DNA of 64,000 bases from Pararhizobium antarcticum (GCF_001885585.1 NZ_LSRP01000079.1:1-64000); one strand, 5' to 3'; shown: positions 28,081 through 39,326, counted from the first letter of the stretch. Notes: generated by a model from the letters alone, not told the origin. A program made the numbers and translations.

Positions 28081-28917
28081 ATGGCATTGAAAAGTTTCAA
28101 TCCGACGACACCAAGCCAGCGTCAGCTGGTTATCGTCGATCGGTCCGGCCTGCATAAGGGCAAGCCGGTCAAGTCGCTGACGGAAGGCCTGTCCTCCAAG
28201 GGCGGCCGTAACAACCTGGGTCGCATCACGGTGCGCTTCCAGGGCGGCGGTCACAAGCGGACCTACCGTCTGGTCGACTTCAAGCGTCGCAAGTTCGACA
28301 TTGAAGGCACAGTCCAGCGCCTTGAATACGACCCGAACCGTACAGCCTTCATTGCGCTGATCACCTATGCCGACGGCGAACAGGCCTACATCATCGCTCC
28401 GCAGCGTCTTGCTGCCGGCGACAAGGTCATCGCTTCCGACAAGGCCGTCGACGTCAAGCCGGGCAACACCATGCCGCTGCAGTTCATGCCGGTTGGTTCG
28501 ATCGTTCACAACGTCGAGATGAAGCCGGGCAAGGGTGGGCAGATCGCCCGTTCGGCCGGCGCCTATGTCCAGCTGGTCGGTCGTGACCAGGGCATGGCGA
28601 TCCTTCGTCTCAACTCCGGCGAACAGCGCCTGGTGCACGGCTCCTGCCTTGCAACGATCGGTGCTGTCTCGAACCCCGATCACGGCAACATCAACGACGG
28701 CAAGGCCGGTCGTTCACGTTGGCGCGGCAAGATGCCGCATGTTCGCGGTGTCGTCATGAACCCTGTTGACCATCCGCACGGCGGTGGTGAAGGCCGCACC
28801 TCGGGTGGTCGTCATCCGGTTTCGCCTTGGGGCAAGCCCACCAAGGGCAAGCGGACGCGTTCGAACAAGTCGACAGACAAGTTCATCATGCGCTCGCGTC
28901 ATCAGCGTAAGAAGTAA
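28081..28917 (+). CDS. rplB: 50S ribosomal protein L2
   Basis: The 278-residue protein required for subunit joining and peptidyl-transferase activity. [22 protein letters not shown] lies near residues 42-63. The C-terminal loop [31 protein letters not shown] includes the conserved histidine of the HPHGGGEG motif. It lies 57 bases after rplW and 15 before rpsS. Confidence 0.98.
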   Translation: MALKSFNPTTPSQRQLVIVDRSGLHKGKPVKSLTEGLSSKGGRNNLGRITVRFQGGGHKRTYRLVDFKRRKFDIEGTVQRLEYDPNRTAFIALITYADGEQAYIIAPQRLAAGDKVIASDKAVDVKPGNTMPLQFMPVGSIVHNVEMKPGKGGQIARSAGAYVQLVGRDQGMAILRLNSGEQRLVHGSCLATIGAVSNPDHGNINDGKAGRSRWRGKMPHVRGVVMNPVDHPHGGGEGRTSGGRHPVSPWGKPTKGKRTRSNKSTDKFIMRSRHQRKK

Positions 28918-28932
28918 GAGAGGAAGTCTCCA

Positions 28933-29211
28933 ATGGCTCGTTCAGTATGGAAAGGTCCGTTTGTTGACGGCTATCTTCTCAAGAAGGCTGAGAAGGTTCG
29001 TGAAGGCGGTCGTAACGAAGTGATCAAGATGTGGAGCCGTCGCTCCACCATCCTGCCGCAGTTCGTCGGTCTCACGTTCGGCGTCTACAACGGCAGCAAG
29101 CACATTCCGGTCAGTGTCAACGAAGACATGGTCGGTCACAAGTTCGGTGAATTCTCTCCGACCCGGACCTATTACGGTCACGGTGCGGACAAGAAGGCAA
29201 AGAGGAAGTAA
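28933..29211 (+). CDS. rpsS: 30S ribosomal protein S19
   Basis: A 92-residue protein of the 30S head that contacts S13. The family sequence [16 protein letters not shown] and the later [27 protein letters not shown] are intact. It begins 15 bases after rplB with AGAGAGGAAG upstream, and rplV starts two bases after its stop. Confidence 0.98.
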   Translation: MARSVWKGPFVDGYLLKKAEKVREGGRNEVIKMWSRRSTILPQFVGLTFGVYNGSKHIPVSVNEDMVGHKFGEFSPTRTYYGHGADKKAKRK

Positions 29212-29213
29212 TC

Positions 29214-29602
29214 ATGGGTAAGGCAAAAGCCGAACGCCGGCTGAAGGATAATGAAGCGCAGGCGATCGCGCGCACGATCCGTGTCAGCCCCCAGAAGCTC
29301 AACCTGGTCGCTGCGATGATCCGCGGCAAGAAGGTTGAACGCGCTCTGGCCGAACTGGAATTCTCCCGCAAGCGCATCTCGGACACGGTCAAGAAGACCC
29401 TTCAGTCCGCCATTGCAAATGCCGAGAACAACCACGATCTCGACGTCGACAGCTTGATTGTCGCCGAAGCCTACGTTGGCAAGTCGATCACCATGAAGCG
29501 TTTCCACGCCCGTGGCCGCGGTCGCGCATCGCGCATCGAAAAGCCGTTCTCGCACTTGACGATCGTTGTTCGTGAAGTCGAAGCCAAAGGGGAGGCCGCA
29601 TA

Positions 29603-29603
<1 letters not shown>
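29214..29603 (+). CDS. rplV: 50S ribosomal protein L22
   Basis: The 129-residue tunnel protein. Its hairpin loop, where macrolide-related changes occur in other species, is visible as [25 protein letters not shown] (residues about 88-112). It starts two bases after rpsS and overlaps rpsC by one base. Confidence 0.98.
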
Positions 29604-30316
<713 letters not shown>

Positions 30317-30354
30317 CAGGCGCATCTGGCAGCCGATATCGGAGAATTAAAAAA

Positions 30355-30768
30355 ATGTTGCAGCCAAAGCGTACGAAATACCGCAAGCAGTTCAAGGGAC
30401 GCATCAAGGGCGTCGCCAAGGGCGGTTCCGACCTCGCATTCGGCGAGTTCGGCCTGAAGTCTCAGGAACCGAATCGTGTGAATGCACGCGAGATCGAAGC
30501 GGCCCGCCGCGCGATCACGCGTCACATGAAGCGCGCGGGCCGTGTTTGGATCCGCGTATTCCCAGACGTTCCGGTCACGGCTAAGCCGACCGAAGTGCGT
30601 ATGGGTAAAGGTAAGGGTTCGGTTGAATATTGGGCTTGCAAGGTCAAGCCCGGCCGAATGATGTTCGAAATCGACGGCGTCAGCGAAGAACTCGCCCGTG
30701 AGGCTCTTCGCCTTGGTGCTGCGAAACTCTCTGTCAAGACGCGCTTCGTTCAGCGCATTGCAGAGTAA
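30355..30768 (+). CDS. rplP: 50S ribosomal protein L16
   Basis: A 137-residue protein close to the A-site tRNA. The family N terminus [19 protein letters not shown] and the segment [24 protein letters not shown] are intact. It is followed by rpmC after 13 bases. Confidence 0.98.
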   Translation: MLQPKRTKYRKQFKGRIKGVAKGGSDLAFGEFGLKSQEPNRVNAREIEAARRAITRHMKRAGRVWIRVFPDVPVTAKPTEVRMGKGKGSVEYWACKVKPGRMMFEIDGVSEELAREALRLGAAKLSVKTRFVQRIAE

Positions 30769-30781
30769 GGAGTAAAGCCCC

Positions 30782-30982
30782 ATGAAAGCCACAGACGTTC
30801 GGGCGCTTAGCGCCGATCAGCTCAACGAACAGCTCGCCAGCCTGAAGAAGGAGCAGTTCAACCTGCGCTTCCAGAAGGCCACCGGCCAGCTCGAAAAGTC
30901 GTCGCGCATCAATGAAGTCCGTAAGGACATTGCGCGCGTCAAAACCATTGCCCGCCAGAAGGCGGCAGAAGCCAAGGCTTAA
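30782..30982 (+). CDS. rpmC: 50S ribosomal protein L29
   Basis: A 66-residue helical protein next to L23 at the tunnel exit. [45 protein letters not shown] shows the typical two-helix pattern. It lies between rplP and rpsQ with short gaps of 13 and 12 bases. Confidence 0.97.
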   Translation: MKATDVRALSADQLNEQLASLKKEQFNLRFQKATGQLEKSSRINEVRKDIARVKTIARQKAAEAKA

Positions 30983-30994
30983 GGATCTAAGAAT

Positions 30995-31231
30995 ATGCCA
31001 AAACGCATTCTGCAGGGCACCGTCGTCAGCGACAAGAACGACAAGACCGTAGTGGTTCTCGTCGAGCGTCGATTCGCGCACCCGATCTTCCAGAAGACCG
31101 TTCGTCGGTCCAAGAAGTACAAGGCGCATGACGAAAACAATCAGTACAAGGTCGGCGACGCCGTTTCCATTCAGGAATGCGCCCCGATTTCCAAGGACAA
31201 GACCTGGACGGTGGTGGTCGCCCAGGCTTAA
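30995..31231 (+). CDS. rpsQ: 30S ribosomal protein S17
   Basis: A 78-residue OB-fold protein, an early binder of 16S r[49 protein letters not shown] is the family core. It is the last gene of the S10 cluster. A terminator hairpin follows 60 bases downstream, so the S10 transcript probably ends here in part. Confidence 0.98.
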   Translation: MPKRILQGTVVSDKNDKTVVVLVERRFAHPIFQKTVRRSKKYKAHDENNQYKVGDAVSIQECAPISKDKTWTVVVAQA

Positions 31232-31291
31232 TTTACGGAAGAACCGCGTCTGGCCCTTGCGCCAGGCGCGAAATTCTGTATGAAGCAGCAC

Positions 31292-31322
31292 AAGAACGCT
31301 CGCACCTCGGGCGTTCTTTTGC
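31292..31322 (+). terminator. Terminator between the S10 and spc clusters
   Basis: An 11-bp stem (AAGAACGCTCG with CGGGCGTTCTT, one G-U pair), a five-base loop, then a T-rich tail. It sits in the 240-base gap between rpsQ and rplN, the operon boundary known in E. coli. No clear promoter for rplN was found in the rest of the gap. Confidence 0.75.
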
Positions 31323-31471
31323 TTTAGCGCACGGAAGGTCCTGTTTTCAGGAAACCACCCTGGCACGATCGATCCCGCGCGAAGACAGAAATTTCAGAAG
31401 CTGGAACAGGGGGCCCTCCATCTGAAGGAGTGGGCCCAACCGGTCCGGTCACAACAAGAAGGCGACCTGAC

Positions 31472-31840
31472 ATGATTCAGATGCAAACAAACCTCGACGT
31501 GGCGGATAATTCCGGCGCACGTCGTGTCATGTGCATCAAGGTGCTGGGCGGCTCCAAGCGCAAGTACGCTTCGGTCGGCGACATTATCGTCGTTTCGATC
31601 AAGGAAGCGATCCCGCGGGGCCGCGTCAAGAAGGGTGACGTGATGAAGGCGGTTGTTGTACGCACCGCCAAGGACATCCGTCGTCCGGATGGCAGCGTCA
31701 TCCGTTTCGATAACAACGCAGCTGTTCTTATCGACAACAAGAAAGAGCCGATCGGCACCCGTATCTTCGGACCGGTTCCGCGCGAACTTCGCGCCAAGAA
31801 CCACATGAAGATCATCTCGCTGGCTCCAGAAGTGCTGTAA
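31472..31840 (+). CDS. rplN: 50S ribosomal protein L14
   Basis: A 122-residue protein at the subunit interface. The start at 31472 gives [27 protein letters not shown]. The frame starting at 31430 is too long. It is the first gene of the spc cluster. [31 protein letters not shown] is the conserved C-terminal part. Confidence 0.98.
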   Translation: MIQMQTNLDVADNSGARRVMCIKVLGGSKRKYASVGDIIVVSIKEAIPRGRVKKGDVMKAVVVRTAKDIRRPDGSVIRFDNNAAVLIDNKKEPIGTRIFGPVPRELRAKNHMKIISLAPEVL

Positions 31841-31852
31841 GGAGCGATAGAG

Positions 31853-32164
31853 ATGCAAAAGATTCGTAAGGGCGACAAGGTCGTCGTACTCACTGGCAAG
31901 GACAAGGGTCGTTCCGGTGAAGTCATTCAAGTGTTGCCAAAAGAAGACCGTGCCGTTGTGCGTGGCGTGAACATGGTGAAGCGTCACCAGCGCCAGACCC
32001 AGGCTCAGGAAGCTGGCATCATCAACAAGGAAGCCTCCATTCACCTGTCCAACCTCGGGGTTGCAGACAAGGACGGCAAGCCGACCCGCGTCGGCTTCAA
32101 GGTTCTTGAGGACGGCAAGAAGGTCCGCGTGGCCAAGCGTTCGGGAGAAGTGATCGATGGCTGA
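31853..32164 (+). CDS. rplX: 50S ribosomal protein L24
   Basis: A 103-residue assembly-initiator protein with a KOW motif ([43 protein letters not shown]). Its last codons overlap the rplE start by eight bases, so the two are coupled. Confidence 0.98.
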   Translation: MQKIRKGDKVVVLTGKDKGRSGEVIQVLPKEDRAVVRGVNMVKRHQRQTQAQEAGIINKEASIHLSNLGVADKDGKPTRVGFKVLEDGKKVRVAKRSGEVIDG

Positions 32165-32717
32165 CACCAAGAAGTATGAGCCCCGTCTGAAAACGGCCTA
32201 TGTCGAGCGTATCTCGCAGGCGATGCAGGAGAAGTTCTCCTATGCAAACGTCATGCAGATCCCGCGTCTCGACAAGATCGTCATCAACATGGGTGTTGGC
32301 GAATCGACCGCCGACAGCAAGAAGCCCACGGTCGCTGCTGCCGACCTCGCGATGATCGCTGGCCAGAAGCCGGTCATCACACGCGCACGCACATCGATCG
32401 CCGGCTTCAAGCTGCGCGAAGAAATGCCGATCGGCGCCAAGGTAACCCTTCGCGGCGTTCGCATGTACGAATTCCTGGACCGTCTGATCAACATCGCGCT
32501 TCCGCGCGTTCGCGACTTTCGCGGCCTGAATCCGAAAAGCTTTGACGGCCGTGGCAACTTCGCCATGGGCATCAAGGAGCACATTGTGTTCCCGGAGATC
32601 AACTACGACAAGGTTGATCAGATGTGGGGCATGGACATCATCGTTTGCACGACGGCAACGAACGACGACGAAGCACGCGCTCTGCTCACAGAGTTCAACT
32701 TCCCGTTCCGCCAGTAA
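32157..32717 (+). CDS. rplE: 50S ribosomal protein L5
   Basis: A 186-residue 5S rRNA-binding protein of the central protuberance. [47 protein letters not shown] and the late [19 protein letters not shown] are family segments. It overlaps rplX and is followed by rpsN after 31 bases. Confidence 0.98.
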   Translation: MADTKKYEPRLKTAYVERISQAMQEKFSYANVMQIPRLDKIVINMGVGESTADSKKPTVAAADLAMIAGQKPVITRARTSIAGFKLREEMPIGAKVTLRGVRMYEFLDRLINIALPRVRDFRGLNPKSFDGRGNFAMGIKEHIVFPEINYDKVDQMWGMDIIVCTTATNDDEARALLTEFNFPFRQ

Positions 32718-32748
32718 GCCGTAACGACAAGCAGAAGGATAAAGTTTA

Positions 32749-33054
32749 ATGGCGAAAACGAGCGCAGTTGAAAAGAACAACCGCCGCCGTAAGTCGGTTG
32801 CCCAGGAAGCCTCGAAACGGGCAGCCCTCAAGGCAACGATCATGAACCAGTCTCTTCCGATCGAAGAGCGGTTCAAGGCAACCCTGAAGCTGGCCAGCCT
32901 GCCGCGTGACGGATCCAAGACCCGGGTTCGCAATCGCTGCGAAGTGACCGGCCGCCCGCGCGCATATTATCGCAAACTCAAGATGTCGCGTATTGCGCTT
33001 CGCGAACTCGGCAATTTCGGCAAGGTGCCGGGTATTGTCAAGTCGAGCTGGTAA
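32749..33054 (+). CDS. rpsN: 30S ribosomal protein S14
   Basis: A 101-residue protein of the 30S head in the long, zinc-independent form: the CxxC pairs of the short form are absent. The C-terminal [28 protein letters not shown] is diagnostic. It lies between rplE and rpsH. Confidence 0.97.
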   Translation: MAKTSAVEKNNRRRKSVAQEASKRAALKATIMNQSLPIEERFKATLKLASLPRDGSKTRVRNRCEVTGRPRAYYRKLKMSRIALRELGNFGKVPGIVKSSW

Positions 33055-33066
33055 GGAGACGGGCAC

Positions 33067-33465
33067 ATGGCAATGACAGATCCGCTGGGCGATATGCTCA
33101 CACGTATCCGCAACGGTGCTGCACGCCGCAAGTCGGTGGTTTCGACCCCGGCTTCCAAGCTGCGCGCCCGCGTTCTGGATGTCCTTCAGGCTGAAGGCTA
33201 CATCCGTGGATACTCCGAAGTCGAATTTGGTAACGGCAAGGCCGAGATCAACATCGAATTGAAATACTACGAAGGTGCGTCGGTGATCCGTGAGATCGGC
33301 CGCGTATCGAAGCCGGGCCGCCGAGTTTATGTCTCGGTGAAGTCCATTCCGCAGGTCGCGAACGGTCTCGGCATCACTATCCTTTCGACTCCGAAGGGTG
33401 TGATGGCTGATCACCAGGCACGTGAACAGAACGTTGGCGGTGAGGTTCTCTGCTCCGTATTCTAA
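33067..33465 (+). CDS. rpsH: 30S ribosomal protein S8
   Basis: A 132-residue central-domain 16S rRNA binder, which in E. coli represses the spc operon. [36 protein letters not shown] and the C-terminal [27 protein letters not shown] are intact. It starts 12 bases after rpsN. Confidence 0.98.
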   Translation: MAMTDPLGDMLTRIRNGAARRKSVVSTPASKLRARVLDVLQAEGYIRGYSEVEFGNGKAEINIELKYYEGASVIREIGRVSKPGRRVYVSVKSIPQVANGLGITILSTPKGVMADHQAREQNVGGEVLCSVF

Positions 33466-33506
33466 TACGGTTCAGTGATCTCCATAACGGACAGACAGGT
33501 TGAACA

Positions 33507-34043
33507 ATGTCTCGTATCGGTAAAAAACCCGTTCCGGTTCCTGCAGGTGTCACGGCCACGATTGATGGCCAAAAAGTGACTGCCAAGGGCCCGAAGGGTG
33601 AACTCTTCTTTGTCGCAAATGACGAAGTGCTCGTTAAGCTGGAAGACAACAATGCGGTGTCGGTGACCCCGGTTGACCAGTCCAAGAATGCTCGCTCAAA
33701 GTGGGGCATGTCCCGCACGATGATCGAAAACATCTTCAAGGGCGTCAAGGATGGTTACGAGCGCAAGCTCGAAATCAACGGCGTCGGCTATCGTGCATCG
33801 CTGCAGGGCAAGAACCTTCAGCTGGCGCTCGGCTTCAGCCATGACGTCGTCTACCAGCCGCCGGAAGGCATCTCCATTGCTGTGCCGAAGCCGACGGAAA
33901 TCGTCGTCACCGGCATCAACAAGCAGCAGGTCGGCCAGGTCGCCGCGGAAATCCGCGAGTACCGTGGCCCCGAGCCCTACAAGGGCAAGGGTGTCAAGTA
34001 TGCCGGCGAGCGGATCATCCGCAAAGAAGGCAAGAAGAAGTAA
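33507..34043 (+). CDS. rplF: 50S ribosomal protein L6
   Basis: A 178-residue protein near the sarcin-ricin loop. [32 protein letters not shown] opens the first domain, and the second ends in [28 protein letters not shown]. It is followed by rplR after 12 bases. Confidence 0.98.
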   Translation: MSRIGKKPVPVPAGVTATIDGQKVTAKGPKGELFFVANDEVLVKLEDNNAVSVTPVDQSKNARSKWGMSRTMIENIFKGVKDGYERKLEINGVGYRASLQGKNLQLALGFSHDVVYQPPEGISIAVPKPTEIVVTGINKQQVGQVAAEIREYRGPEPYKGKGVKYAGERIIRKEGKKK

Positions 34044-34055
34044 GGATCACGCGAA

Positions 34056-34418
34056 ATGGCTACAAGGAAAGAGACTCTTGTGCGCCGCGCCAGCCGCGTG
34101 CGCCGTCAAATCAAGAAGGTGGCCAATGGCCGTCTTCGCCTGTCGGTTCATCGCTCGTCGAAGAACATCTACGCACAGGTTATCGACGATGTTGCAGGCA
34201 AGACCATCGCGTCCGCCTCGACACTCGACACCGATCTGCGCCCGTCTTTGAAGACCGGCGCCGACACGGCGGCAGCTGCCGCCGTTGGCAAGCTCCTCGC
34301 AGAGCGCGCTTCGAAGGCCGGCATCAAGGACGTTGTCTTTGATCGTGGCGCCTTCATCTATCACGGCCGCGTCAAGGCGCTCGCCGAGGCAGCCCGCGAG
34401 GGTGGCCTGAACTTCTAG
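34056..34418 (+). CDS. rplR: 50S ribosomal protein L18
   Basis: A 120-residue 5S rRNA-binding protein. [35 protein letters not shown] and the ending [26 protein letters not shown] are typical. A 186-base gap with a terminator-like hairpin separates it from rpsE, which is unusual for this pair. Confidence 0.98.
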   Translation: MATRKETLVRRASRVRRQIKKVANGRLRLSVHRSSKNIYAQVIDDVAGKTIASASTLDTDLRPSLKTGADTAAAAAVGKLLAERASKAGIKDVVFDRGAFIYHGRVKALAEAAREGGLNF

Positions 34419-34523
34419 TGCGCCGTGCGTTCGCGTGAACGCGTCCGGGCCGCACTGGTCTTCAAGATGATATCCGTCCGGGCCTGCCTGGGCGGATCAT
34501 CGAACCGCTTTTCATAAAAGCGC

Positions 34524-34561
34524 GTCGCTACCGCTCCTTCGCACGAGCGGGGCGACTTTTT
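34524..34561 (+). terminator. Terminator-like hairpin between rplR and rpsE
   Basis: GTCGC and CCGCTC pair with GAGCGG and GCGAC around a small internal loop, followed by five T. It would reduce transcription into the second half of the spc cluster unless overcome by translation-coupled or factor-driven read-through. Confidence 0.7.
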
Positions 34562-34604
34562 GTCAATCTGCCGATTGCACCGGAAAAGAAAAAGGAAAAG
34601 GACA

Positions 34605-35174
34605 ATGGCACAAGAAAAAAGAGGTTCTCGCGACGATCGCCAGAACCGCGAGGAGCGCGACAGCGAATTCGTCGATAAGCTCGTCGCAATCAACCGCGTC
34701 GCAAAAGTCGTCAAGGGCGGCCGTCGTTTCGGCTTTGCTGCTCTCGTCGTCGTCGGCGACCAGAAGGGCCGCGTTGGCTTCGGTCACGGCAAGGCACGTG
34801 AAGTGCCGGAAGCCATCCGCAAGGCCACCGAAGCTGCCAAGCGCGAACTGATCTTCGTTCCGCTGCGCTCGGGCCGCACGCTTCATCACGACGTCCACGG
34901 CCGTCACGGCGCCGGCAAGGTTTTGCTGCGTGCTGCCAAGGCTGGTACCGGCATCATCGCCGGTGGTCCGATGCGCGCTGTTTTCGAAACGCTCGGCATG
35001 CACGACGTTGTTGCGAAGTCGACGGGTTCTTCCAACCCGTACAACATGATTCGCGCCACGTTCGACGCCCTCAAGAACCAGATGCACCCGAAGGACATCG
35101 CGGCACAGCGTGGCATGAAGTTCGCCACTCTGCAGGCCCGTCGTACGTCCGCCGGCGTTGCTTCCGAAGAATAA
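34605..35174 (+). CDS. rpsE: 30S ribosomal protein S5
   Basis: A 189-residue protein of the decoding region and mRNA channel. The start at 34605 gives [22 protein letters not shown], preceded by [52 protein letters not shown] and [17 protein letters not shown] are the family core. rpmD follows after 13 bases. Confidence 0.98.
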   Translation: MAQEKRGSRDDRQNREERDSEFVDKLVAINRVAKVVKGGRRFGFAALVVVGDQKGRVGFGHGKAREVPEAIRKATEAAKRELIFVPLRSGRTLHHDVHGRHGAGKVLLRAAKAGTGIIAGGPMRAVFETLGMHDVVAKSTGSSNPYNMIRATFDALKNQMHPKDIAAQRGMKFATLQARRTSAGVASEE

Positions 35175-35187
35175 GGGAGCCTGAACA

Positions 35188-35400
35188 ATGGCCAAGAAAG
35201 CAACCACAGTGTCTGAAAAGGCAACGGTTACCGTCGAACAGATCGGTAGCCCCATCCGCCGTCCGGCCGTCCAGCGCGCAACGCTGATCGGTCTCGGACT
35301 GAACAAGATGCACCGGGTTCGCACGCTGGAAGATACACCTTCCGTCCGTGGCATGATCCGTGCCGTCCAGCATCTCGTCCGCGTCGTCGACGAGAAGTGA
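35188..35400 (+). CDS. rpmD: 50S ribosomal protein L30
   Basis: A 70-residue protein with the core [52 protein letters not shown]. The N terminus ([13 protein letters not shown]) is slightly longer than in E. coli. It sits between rpsE and rplO, each 13 bases away. Confidence 0.97.
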   Translation: MAKKATTVSEKATVTVEQIGSPIRRPAVQRATLIGLGLNKMHRVRTLEDTPSVRGMIRAVQHLVRVVDEK

Positions 35401-35413
35401 GGGGGATACAGTC

Positions 35414-35884
35414 ATGAAACTGAATGAAATCAAGGACAATGAAGGTTCTACCAAGAACCGCAAGCGTCTCGGTCGCGGTATCGGCTCGGGCTCCGGCAAG
35501 ACTGCTGGTCGCGGCGTCAAGGGCCAGAAGGCCCGTTCCGGCGTCGCCATCAATGGCTTCGAAGGCGGCCAGATGCCCATCTACCGTCGTCTGCCAAAGC
35601 GCGGCTTCAACAACATCTTCCGTTCGGATTTTGTTGTCGTGTCGCTCGGCCGCATCCAGATTGCCATCGACGCCAAGAAGCTTGACGCTTCCAAGACTGT
35701 CGATGCCGCGTCGCTCAAGGCTGCCGGCGTCATCCGTCGTGCCAAGGACGGCGTCCGCGTTCTCGCTGACGGCGAACTGACGACGAAGGTAACGATCGAA
35801 GTTGCCGGCGCGTCCAAGCCTGCGATCGAAAAGATCGAAAAGTCCGGCAGCTCGATCAAGCTGCTTTCGGGCGCTGCTGAATAA
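35414..35884 (+). CDS. rplO: 50S ribosomal protein L15
   Basis: A 156-residue assembly protein. The glycine-rich N-terminal region [27 protein letters not shown] and [17 protein letters not shown] are diagnostic. The start at 35414 follows GAGGGGG. A terminator-like hairpin follows 15 bases after the stop, before secY. Confidence 0.98.
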   Translation: MKLNEIKDNEGSTKNRKRLGRGIGSGSGKTAGRGVKGQKARSGVAINGFEGGQMPIYRRLPKRGFNNIFRSDFVVVSLGRIQIAIDAKKLDASKTVDAASLKAAGVIRRAKDGVRVLADGELTTKVTIEVAGASKPAIEKIEKSGSSIKLLSGAAE

Positions 35885-35899
35885 TAGTTTACGGATAGG

Positions 35900-35930
35900 C
35901 CGCCCGGAGTGCTTCACACCGGGCGGTTTT
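35900..35930 (+). terminator. Terminator-like hairpin between rplO and secY
   Basis: An 8-bp perfect stem (CCGCCCGG/CCGGGCGG) extended by GTG/CAC across an A-A mismatch is followed by four T. It marks a possible end of the ribosomal-protein transcript before secY-adk. Confidence 0.75.
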
Positions 35931-36121
35931 GCTCCCATATGAGAGCCTCACGGATTCGTGGCTGGCCAGAGCCGGTCGCAGACATTAAACGGGAGCCGGG
36001 TGAGGCCAATGATTGCTGCTGCAGTCTTTTTCCGAGCCGGTCTTCACACAAAGAACATAACCTCTACCGGAACTGACCGGGTTTTCCCGCGGGTTCCAAC
36101 ATGGGTTACGCGGAGAATTGC

Positions 36122-37462
36122 ATGGCTTCTGCAGCGGAACAGCTCGCCTCAAACCTGAATTTTTCAACTTTCGCCAAGGCGGAAGATCTGAAAAAGCGCC
36201 TCTGGTTCACCCTCGGCGCGCTTCTGGTTTACCGTCTCGGCACCTATATTCCGCTTCCCGGTCTCAACCCGGAAGCCTTTGCACAGGCCTTCCAGGGCCA
36301 GAGTGGCGGCATTCTCGGCCTTTTCAACATGTTTTCGGGCGGCGCCGTCGAGCGCATGGCGATCTTCGCCCTCGGCATCATGCCCTATATCTCGGCCTCG
36401 ATCATCGTCCAGCTCATGACGTCCGTTGTTCCCTCGCTGGAGCAGCTGAAGAAGGAAGGCGAGCAGGGCCGCAAGGTCATCAACCAGTACACGCGCTACG
36501 GCACGGTGCTGCTTGGCACGATGCAGGCCTATGGCATCGCCGTAGGGCTTGAGAGCGGCAGTGGCCTGGTTGTCGATCCGGGCTGGTTCTTCCGCATTTC
36601 AACGGTGATCTCGCTTCTGGGCGGCACGATGTTCCTGATGTGGCTTGGCGAGCAGATCACCTCGCGCGGCATCGGCAACGGCATTTCGCTGATCATTTTC
36701 GCCGGTATCGTCGCGCATCTGCCGACAGCGCTGGCCAGCACGCTCGAACTCGGCCGCACAGGCGCTCTGTCCACCCCGATCATCCTGGCGATCATCGTCA
36801 TGGTCATCGGCGTCATTGCGCTGATCGTCTTCGTGGAGCGCGCCCAGCGGCGCCTGTTGATCCAGTATCCAAAACGCCAGGTCGGCAACAAGATGTTCCA
36901 GGGCGACACCTCGCACCTGCCTTTGAAGCTGAACACGGCCGGCGTTATTCCGGCGATCTTTGCCTCGTCGCTACTGCTGCTGCCGGCAACCATCGCTGGC
37001 TTTGCCAATACGAGCAACATGCCGGGCTGGGCAACGACCATCGTCGCCGCCCTCGGCCACGGCCAGCCTCTCTACATGGTCCTCTATGGCGCCATGATCG
37101 CCTTCTTTGCCTTCTTCTACACAGCCATCGTCTTCAACCCGAAGGACACGGCCGACAATCTGAAGAAGCATGGCGGCTTCATCCTCGGCATCCGGCCAGG
37201 TGAGCGCACCGCTGAATATATCGATTACGTCCTGACCCGCGTCACGGTCGTCGGCGCAATCTACCTGATGTTCGTTTGTATTCTTCCCGAAGTGATGATC
37301 GCGCAGACCGGTGTGCCGTTCTACCTTGGTGGTACGTCGCTTTTGATTGTTGTCAGCGTCACCCTTGATACTGTAGCACAGATACAGGGTCACCTGATTG
37401 CCCAGCAGTATGAGGGGTTGATCAAGAAATCAAAGCTGCGTGGAGGGAAGAGGGGACGATGA
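36122..37462 (+). CDS. secY: Preprotein translocase subunit SecY
   Basis: The 446-residue channel subunit of the Sec translocon with ten transmembrane segments. [12 protein letters not shown] near residues 40-51, [43 protein letters not shown] and the C-terminal [19 protein letters not shown] are family landmarks. I chose the ATG at 36122 because it gives the usual rhizobial N terminus. The longer frame at 36101 is unlikely. Its stop overlaps adk by four bases. Confidence 0.98.
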   Translation: MASAAEQLASNLNFSTFAKAEDLKKRLWFTLGALLVYRLGTYIPLPGLNPEAFAQAFQGQSGGILGLFNMFSGGAVERMAIFALGIMPYISASIIVQLMTSVVPSLEQLKKEGEQGRKVINQYTRYGTVLLGTMQAYGIAVGLESGSGLVVDPGWFFRISTVISLLGGTMFLMWLGEQITSRGIGNGISLIIFAGIVAHLPTALASTLELGRTGALSTPIILAIIVMVIGVIALIVFVERAQRRLLIQYPKRQVGNKMFQGDTSHLPLKLNTAGVIPAIFASSLLLLPATIAGFANTSNMPGWATTIVAALGHGQPLYMVLYGAMIAFFAFFYTAIVFNPKDTADNLKKHGGFILGIRPGERTAEYIDYVLTRVTVVGAIYLMFVCILPEVMIAQTGVPFYLGGTSLLIVVSVTLDTVAQIQGHLIAQQYEGLIKKSKLRGGKRGR

Positions 37463-38109
37463 GACTGATACTTTTGGGGCCGCCGGGGGCGGGCAAGGGA
37501 ACCCAAGCCCAGCGGATCGTGGAAACCTATGGTATTCCGCAGCTTTCCACGGGCGACATGCTGCGTGCAGCGGTCGTCCAGCAGACGGAAGTCGGCAAGC
37601 GCGCGAAGGCTGTGATGGATGCCGGCAAACTCGTGTCCGACGAGATCGTCAATGCGATCGTCTCGGAGCGGATCGATCAGCCGGATTGTGCTGAGGGATT
37701 TATTCTTGATGGTTTTCCCCGGACTTTAATCCAGGCTGATGCGACCGAATCGATTCTTTCTGCTAAGGGCATGGATCTGTCCGTGGTGATCGAGCTGCGG
37801 GTGAACGACGACGTTCTCGTCGATCGTGTCGCCGGCCGCTATACCTGCGCAAACTGTGGTGCGGGCTATCATGACACGAACCTGAAGCCGAAGGTTGAAG
37901 GGGTGTGTGACAAATGCGGGTCGACGCAGTTCAAGCGTCGGGCCGATGACAATCCGGAAACGGTGCGGACGCGGCTCCAGTCCTACTACAAGGACACCTC
38001 GCCGCTGATCGGCTACTACTATGCCAAGGGCAAGTTGAAGACGGTTGACGGGATGGCGGACATCGACAAGGTGACCGCCGATATCAAGGCTATTCTTTCC
38101 GGGCTCTGA
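37459..38109 (+). CDS. adk: Adenylate kinase
   Basis: A 216-residue enzyme interconverting ATP + AMP and two ADP. The P-loop is [11 protein letters not shown] (residues about 7-17), then DGFPRT. The LID domain carries four cysteines (CANC near 131-134, CDKC near 152-155), so it is the zinc-binding form found in many bacteria. It overlaps secY by four bases, an order typical of alphaproteobacteria, where rpmJ is absent from this position. A small hairpin (TCCGGGCT/AGCCCGGA) overlaps its stop codon. Confidence 0.98.
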   Translation: MRLILLGPPGAGKGTQAQRIVETYGIPQLSTGDMLRAAVVQQTEVGKRAKAVMDAGKLVSDEIVNAIVSERIDQPDCAEGFILDGFPRTLIQADATESILSAKGMDLSVVIELRVNDDVLVDRVAGRYTCANCGAGYHDTNLKPKVEGVCDKCGSTQFKRRADDNPETVRTRLQSYYKDTSPLIGYYYAKGKLKTVDGMADIDKVTADIKAILSGL

Positions 38110-38135
38110 GCCCGGAAAATAAACCAGCGGCAAAG

Positions 38136-38164
38136 GTTGACTTTTGGCCTCCGATTCCGCTAAA
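38136..38164 (+). promoter_or_regulatory. Candidate promoter of the alpha cluster (rpsM)
   Basis: GTTGAC, 17 bases, GCTAAA (or CTAAAG with one more base). It lies in the 225-base gap between adk and rpsM and would give a leader of about 165 bases. Confidence 0.4.
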
Positions 38165-38334
38165 GACCGCGCTAACTCGCGATATGCAAGCGATCGGCGC
38201 GGATTTCGAAAAAACGAAGTCCGGGTGCGGTCGTTCTCGACGTGTCCCGAACTTTACTTTCACAGGTCGCTTTTCGGAGCGGCACAACGAAGCACCTATT
38301 GCCGGATGGCAACTGGAACGCAAGGAGAATAGGC

Positions 38335-38703
38335 GTGGCACGTATCGCTGGCGTCAACATCCCGACGAGCAAGCGCGTAGTAATTGCGCTTCGCTACATT
38401 CACGGGATTGGAGCGAAATTCGCACAGGAAATCGTCGAGAAGGTCGGTATCCCGGCTGAACGTCGTGTGCACCAACTGACGGATGCTGAAGTTCTTCAGA
38501 TCCGCGAGGCAATCGACCGTGATTACCAGGTTGAAGGCGATCTTCGCCGCGAGACCTCGATGAACATCAAGCGTCTGATGGACCTGGGCTGCTACCGCGG
38601 TCTGCGTCACCGTCGTTCGCTTCCGGTTCGTGGCCAGCGCACGCACACCAATGCCCGCACCCGCAAGGGTCCGGCAAAGGCGATCGCCGGCAAGAAGAAG
38701 TAA
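38335..38703 (+). CDS. rpsM: 30S ribosomal protein S13
   Basis: A 122-residue protein of the 30S head contacting the P-site tRNA through its C-terminal tail. The start is GTG at 38335 ([25 protein letters not shown] follows), with AAGGAGAA about seven bases upstream. The C-terminal [33 protein letters not shown] is typical. It opens the alpha cluster. Confidence 0.98.
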   Translation: MARIAGVNIPTSKRVVIALRYIHGIGAKFAQEIVEKVGIPAERRVHQLTDAEVLQIREAIDRDYQVEGDLRRETSMNIKRLMDLGCYRGLRHRRSLPVRGQRTHTNARTRKGPAKAIAGKKK

Positions 38704-38784
38704 TTTCCTGCAAGGGAAGTACTCGAGGCTGGCGCCCGTCGCCGGCCTCTTTTGTAGTTTCGGACAGGCGCCATGCGTGCCCGT

Positions 38785-38913
38785 CCGGTGGAGCTGCTGG
38801 AATAACGGCAGTGACGATATCGCCGCGCAACGGGCCTTTGGCCTGCTGCGCTTTTTGACATCTAGGGAAGGGCGTCAGTCTTTCCCGGTGGAGCCGCTGG
38901 AACTACGGCGGTG
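38785..38913 (+). repeat. Twin hairpins flanking a terminator, upstream of rpsK
   Basis: Two 29-base direct repeats (38785-38813 and 38885-38913, 26 of 29 identical) start exactly 100 bases apart. Each folds into a 7-bp hairpin (38793-38812 and 38893-38912). Two of the three differences form one compensatory change, T-A to C-G, and the third is in the loop. A terminator-like hairpin lies between them. Confidence 0.65.
38825..38856 (+). terminator. Terminator-like hairpin between rpsM and rpsK
   Basis: GCGCA pairs with TGCGC and GGCC with GGCC, with one mismatch between, loop TTT and a tail of five T. TTGACA overlaps the tail at 38855-38860 but has no good -10. Confidence 0.65.
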
Positions 38914-38936
38914 CAGAGATCAACGAAAGGTATACC

Positions 38937-39326
38937 ATGGCCAAGGAAGCCACACGCGTTCGCCGTCGCGAGCGGAAAAACATTTCTACGGGCGTTGCCC
39001 ACGTCAATTCGTCGTTCAACAACACGATGATCACCATCACGGACGCACAGGGCAACGCGATTGCCTGGTCGTCGGCCGGCGCCAAGGGCTTCAAGGGCTC
39101 GCGTAAGTCGACTCCGTTCGCAGCCCAGATGGCTGCTGAAGATGCGGCCAAGAAGGCCCAGGAACACGGCATGAAGACGCTTGAAGTCGAAGTCTGCGGC
39201 CCGGGTTCCGGTCGCGAATCGGCTCTGCGCGCCCTGCAGGCTGCCGGCTTCATGATCACCTCGATCCGTGACGTGACCCCGATCCCGCACAATGGTTGCC
39301 GCCCGCGCAAGAAGCGTCGCGTTTAA
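38937..39326 (+). CDS. rpsK: 30S ribosomal protein S11
   Basis: A 129-residue platform protein contacting the mRNA exit region. [51 protein letters not shown] and the end [19 protein letters not shown] are diagnostic. Its 233-base upstream gap holds the twin hairpins and an attenuator. rpsD is not in this cluster, unlike E. coli; rpoA follows. Confidence 0.98.
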   Translation: MAKEATRVRRRERKNISTGVAHVNSSFNNTMITITDAQGNAIAWSSAGAKGFKGSRKSTPFAAQMAAEDAAKKAQEHGMKTLEVEVCGPGSGRESALRALQAAGFMITSIRDVTPIPHNGCRPRKKRRV

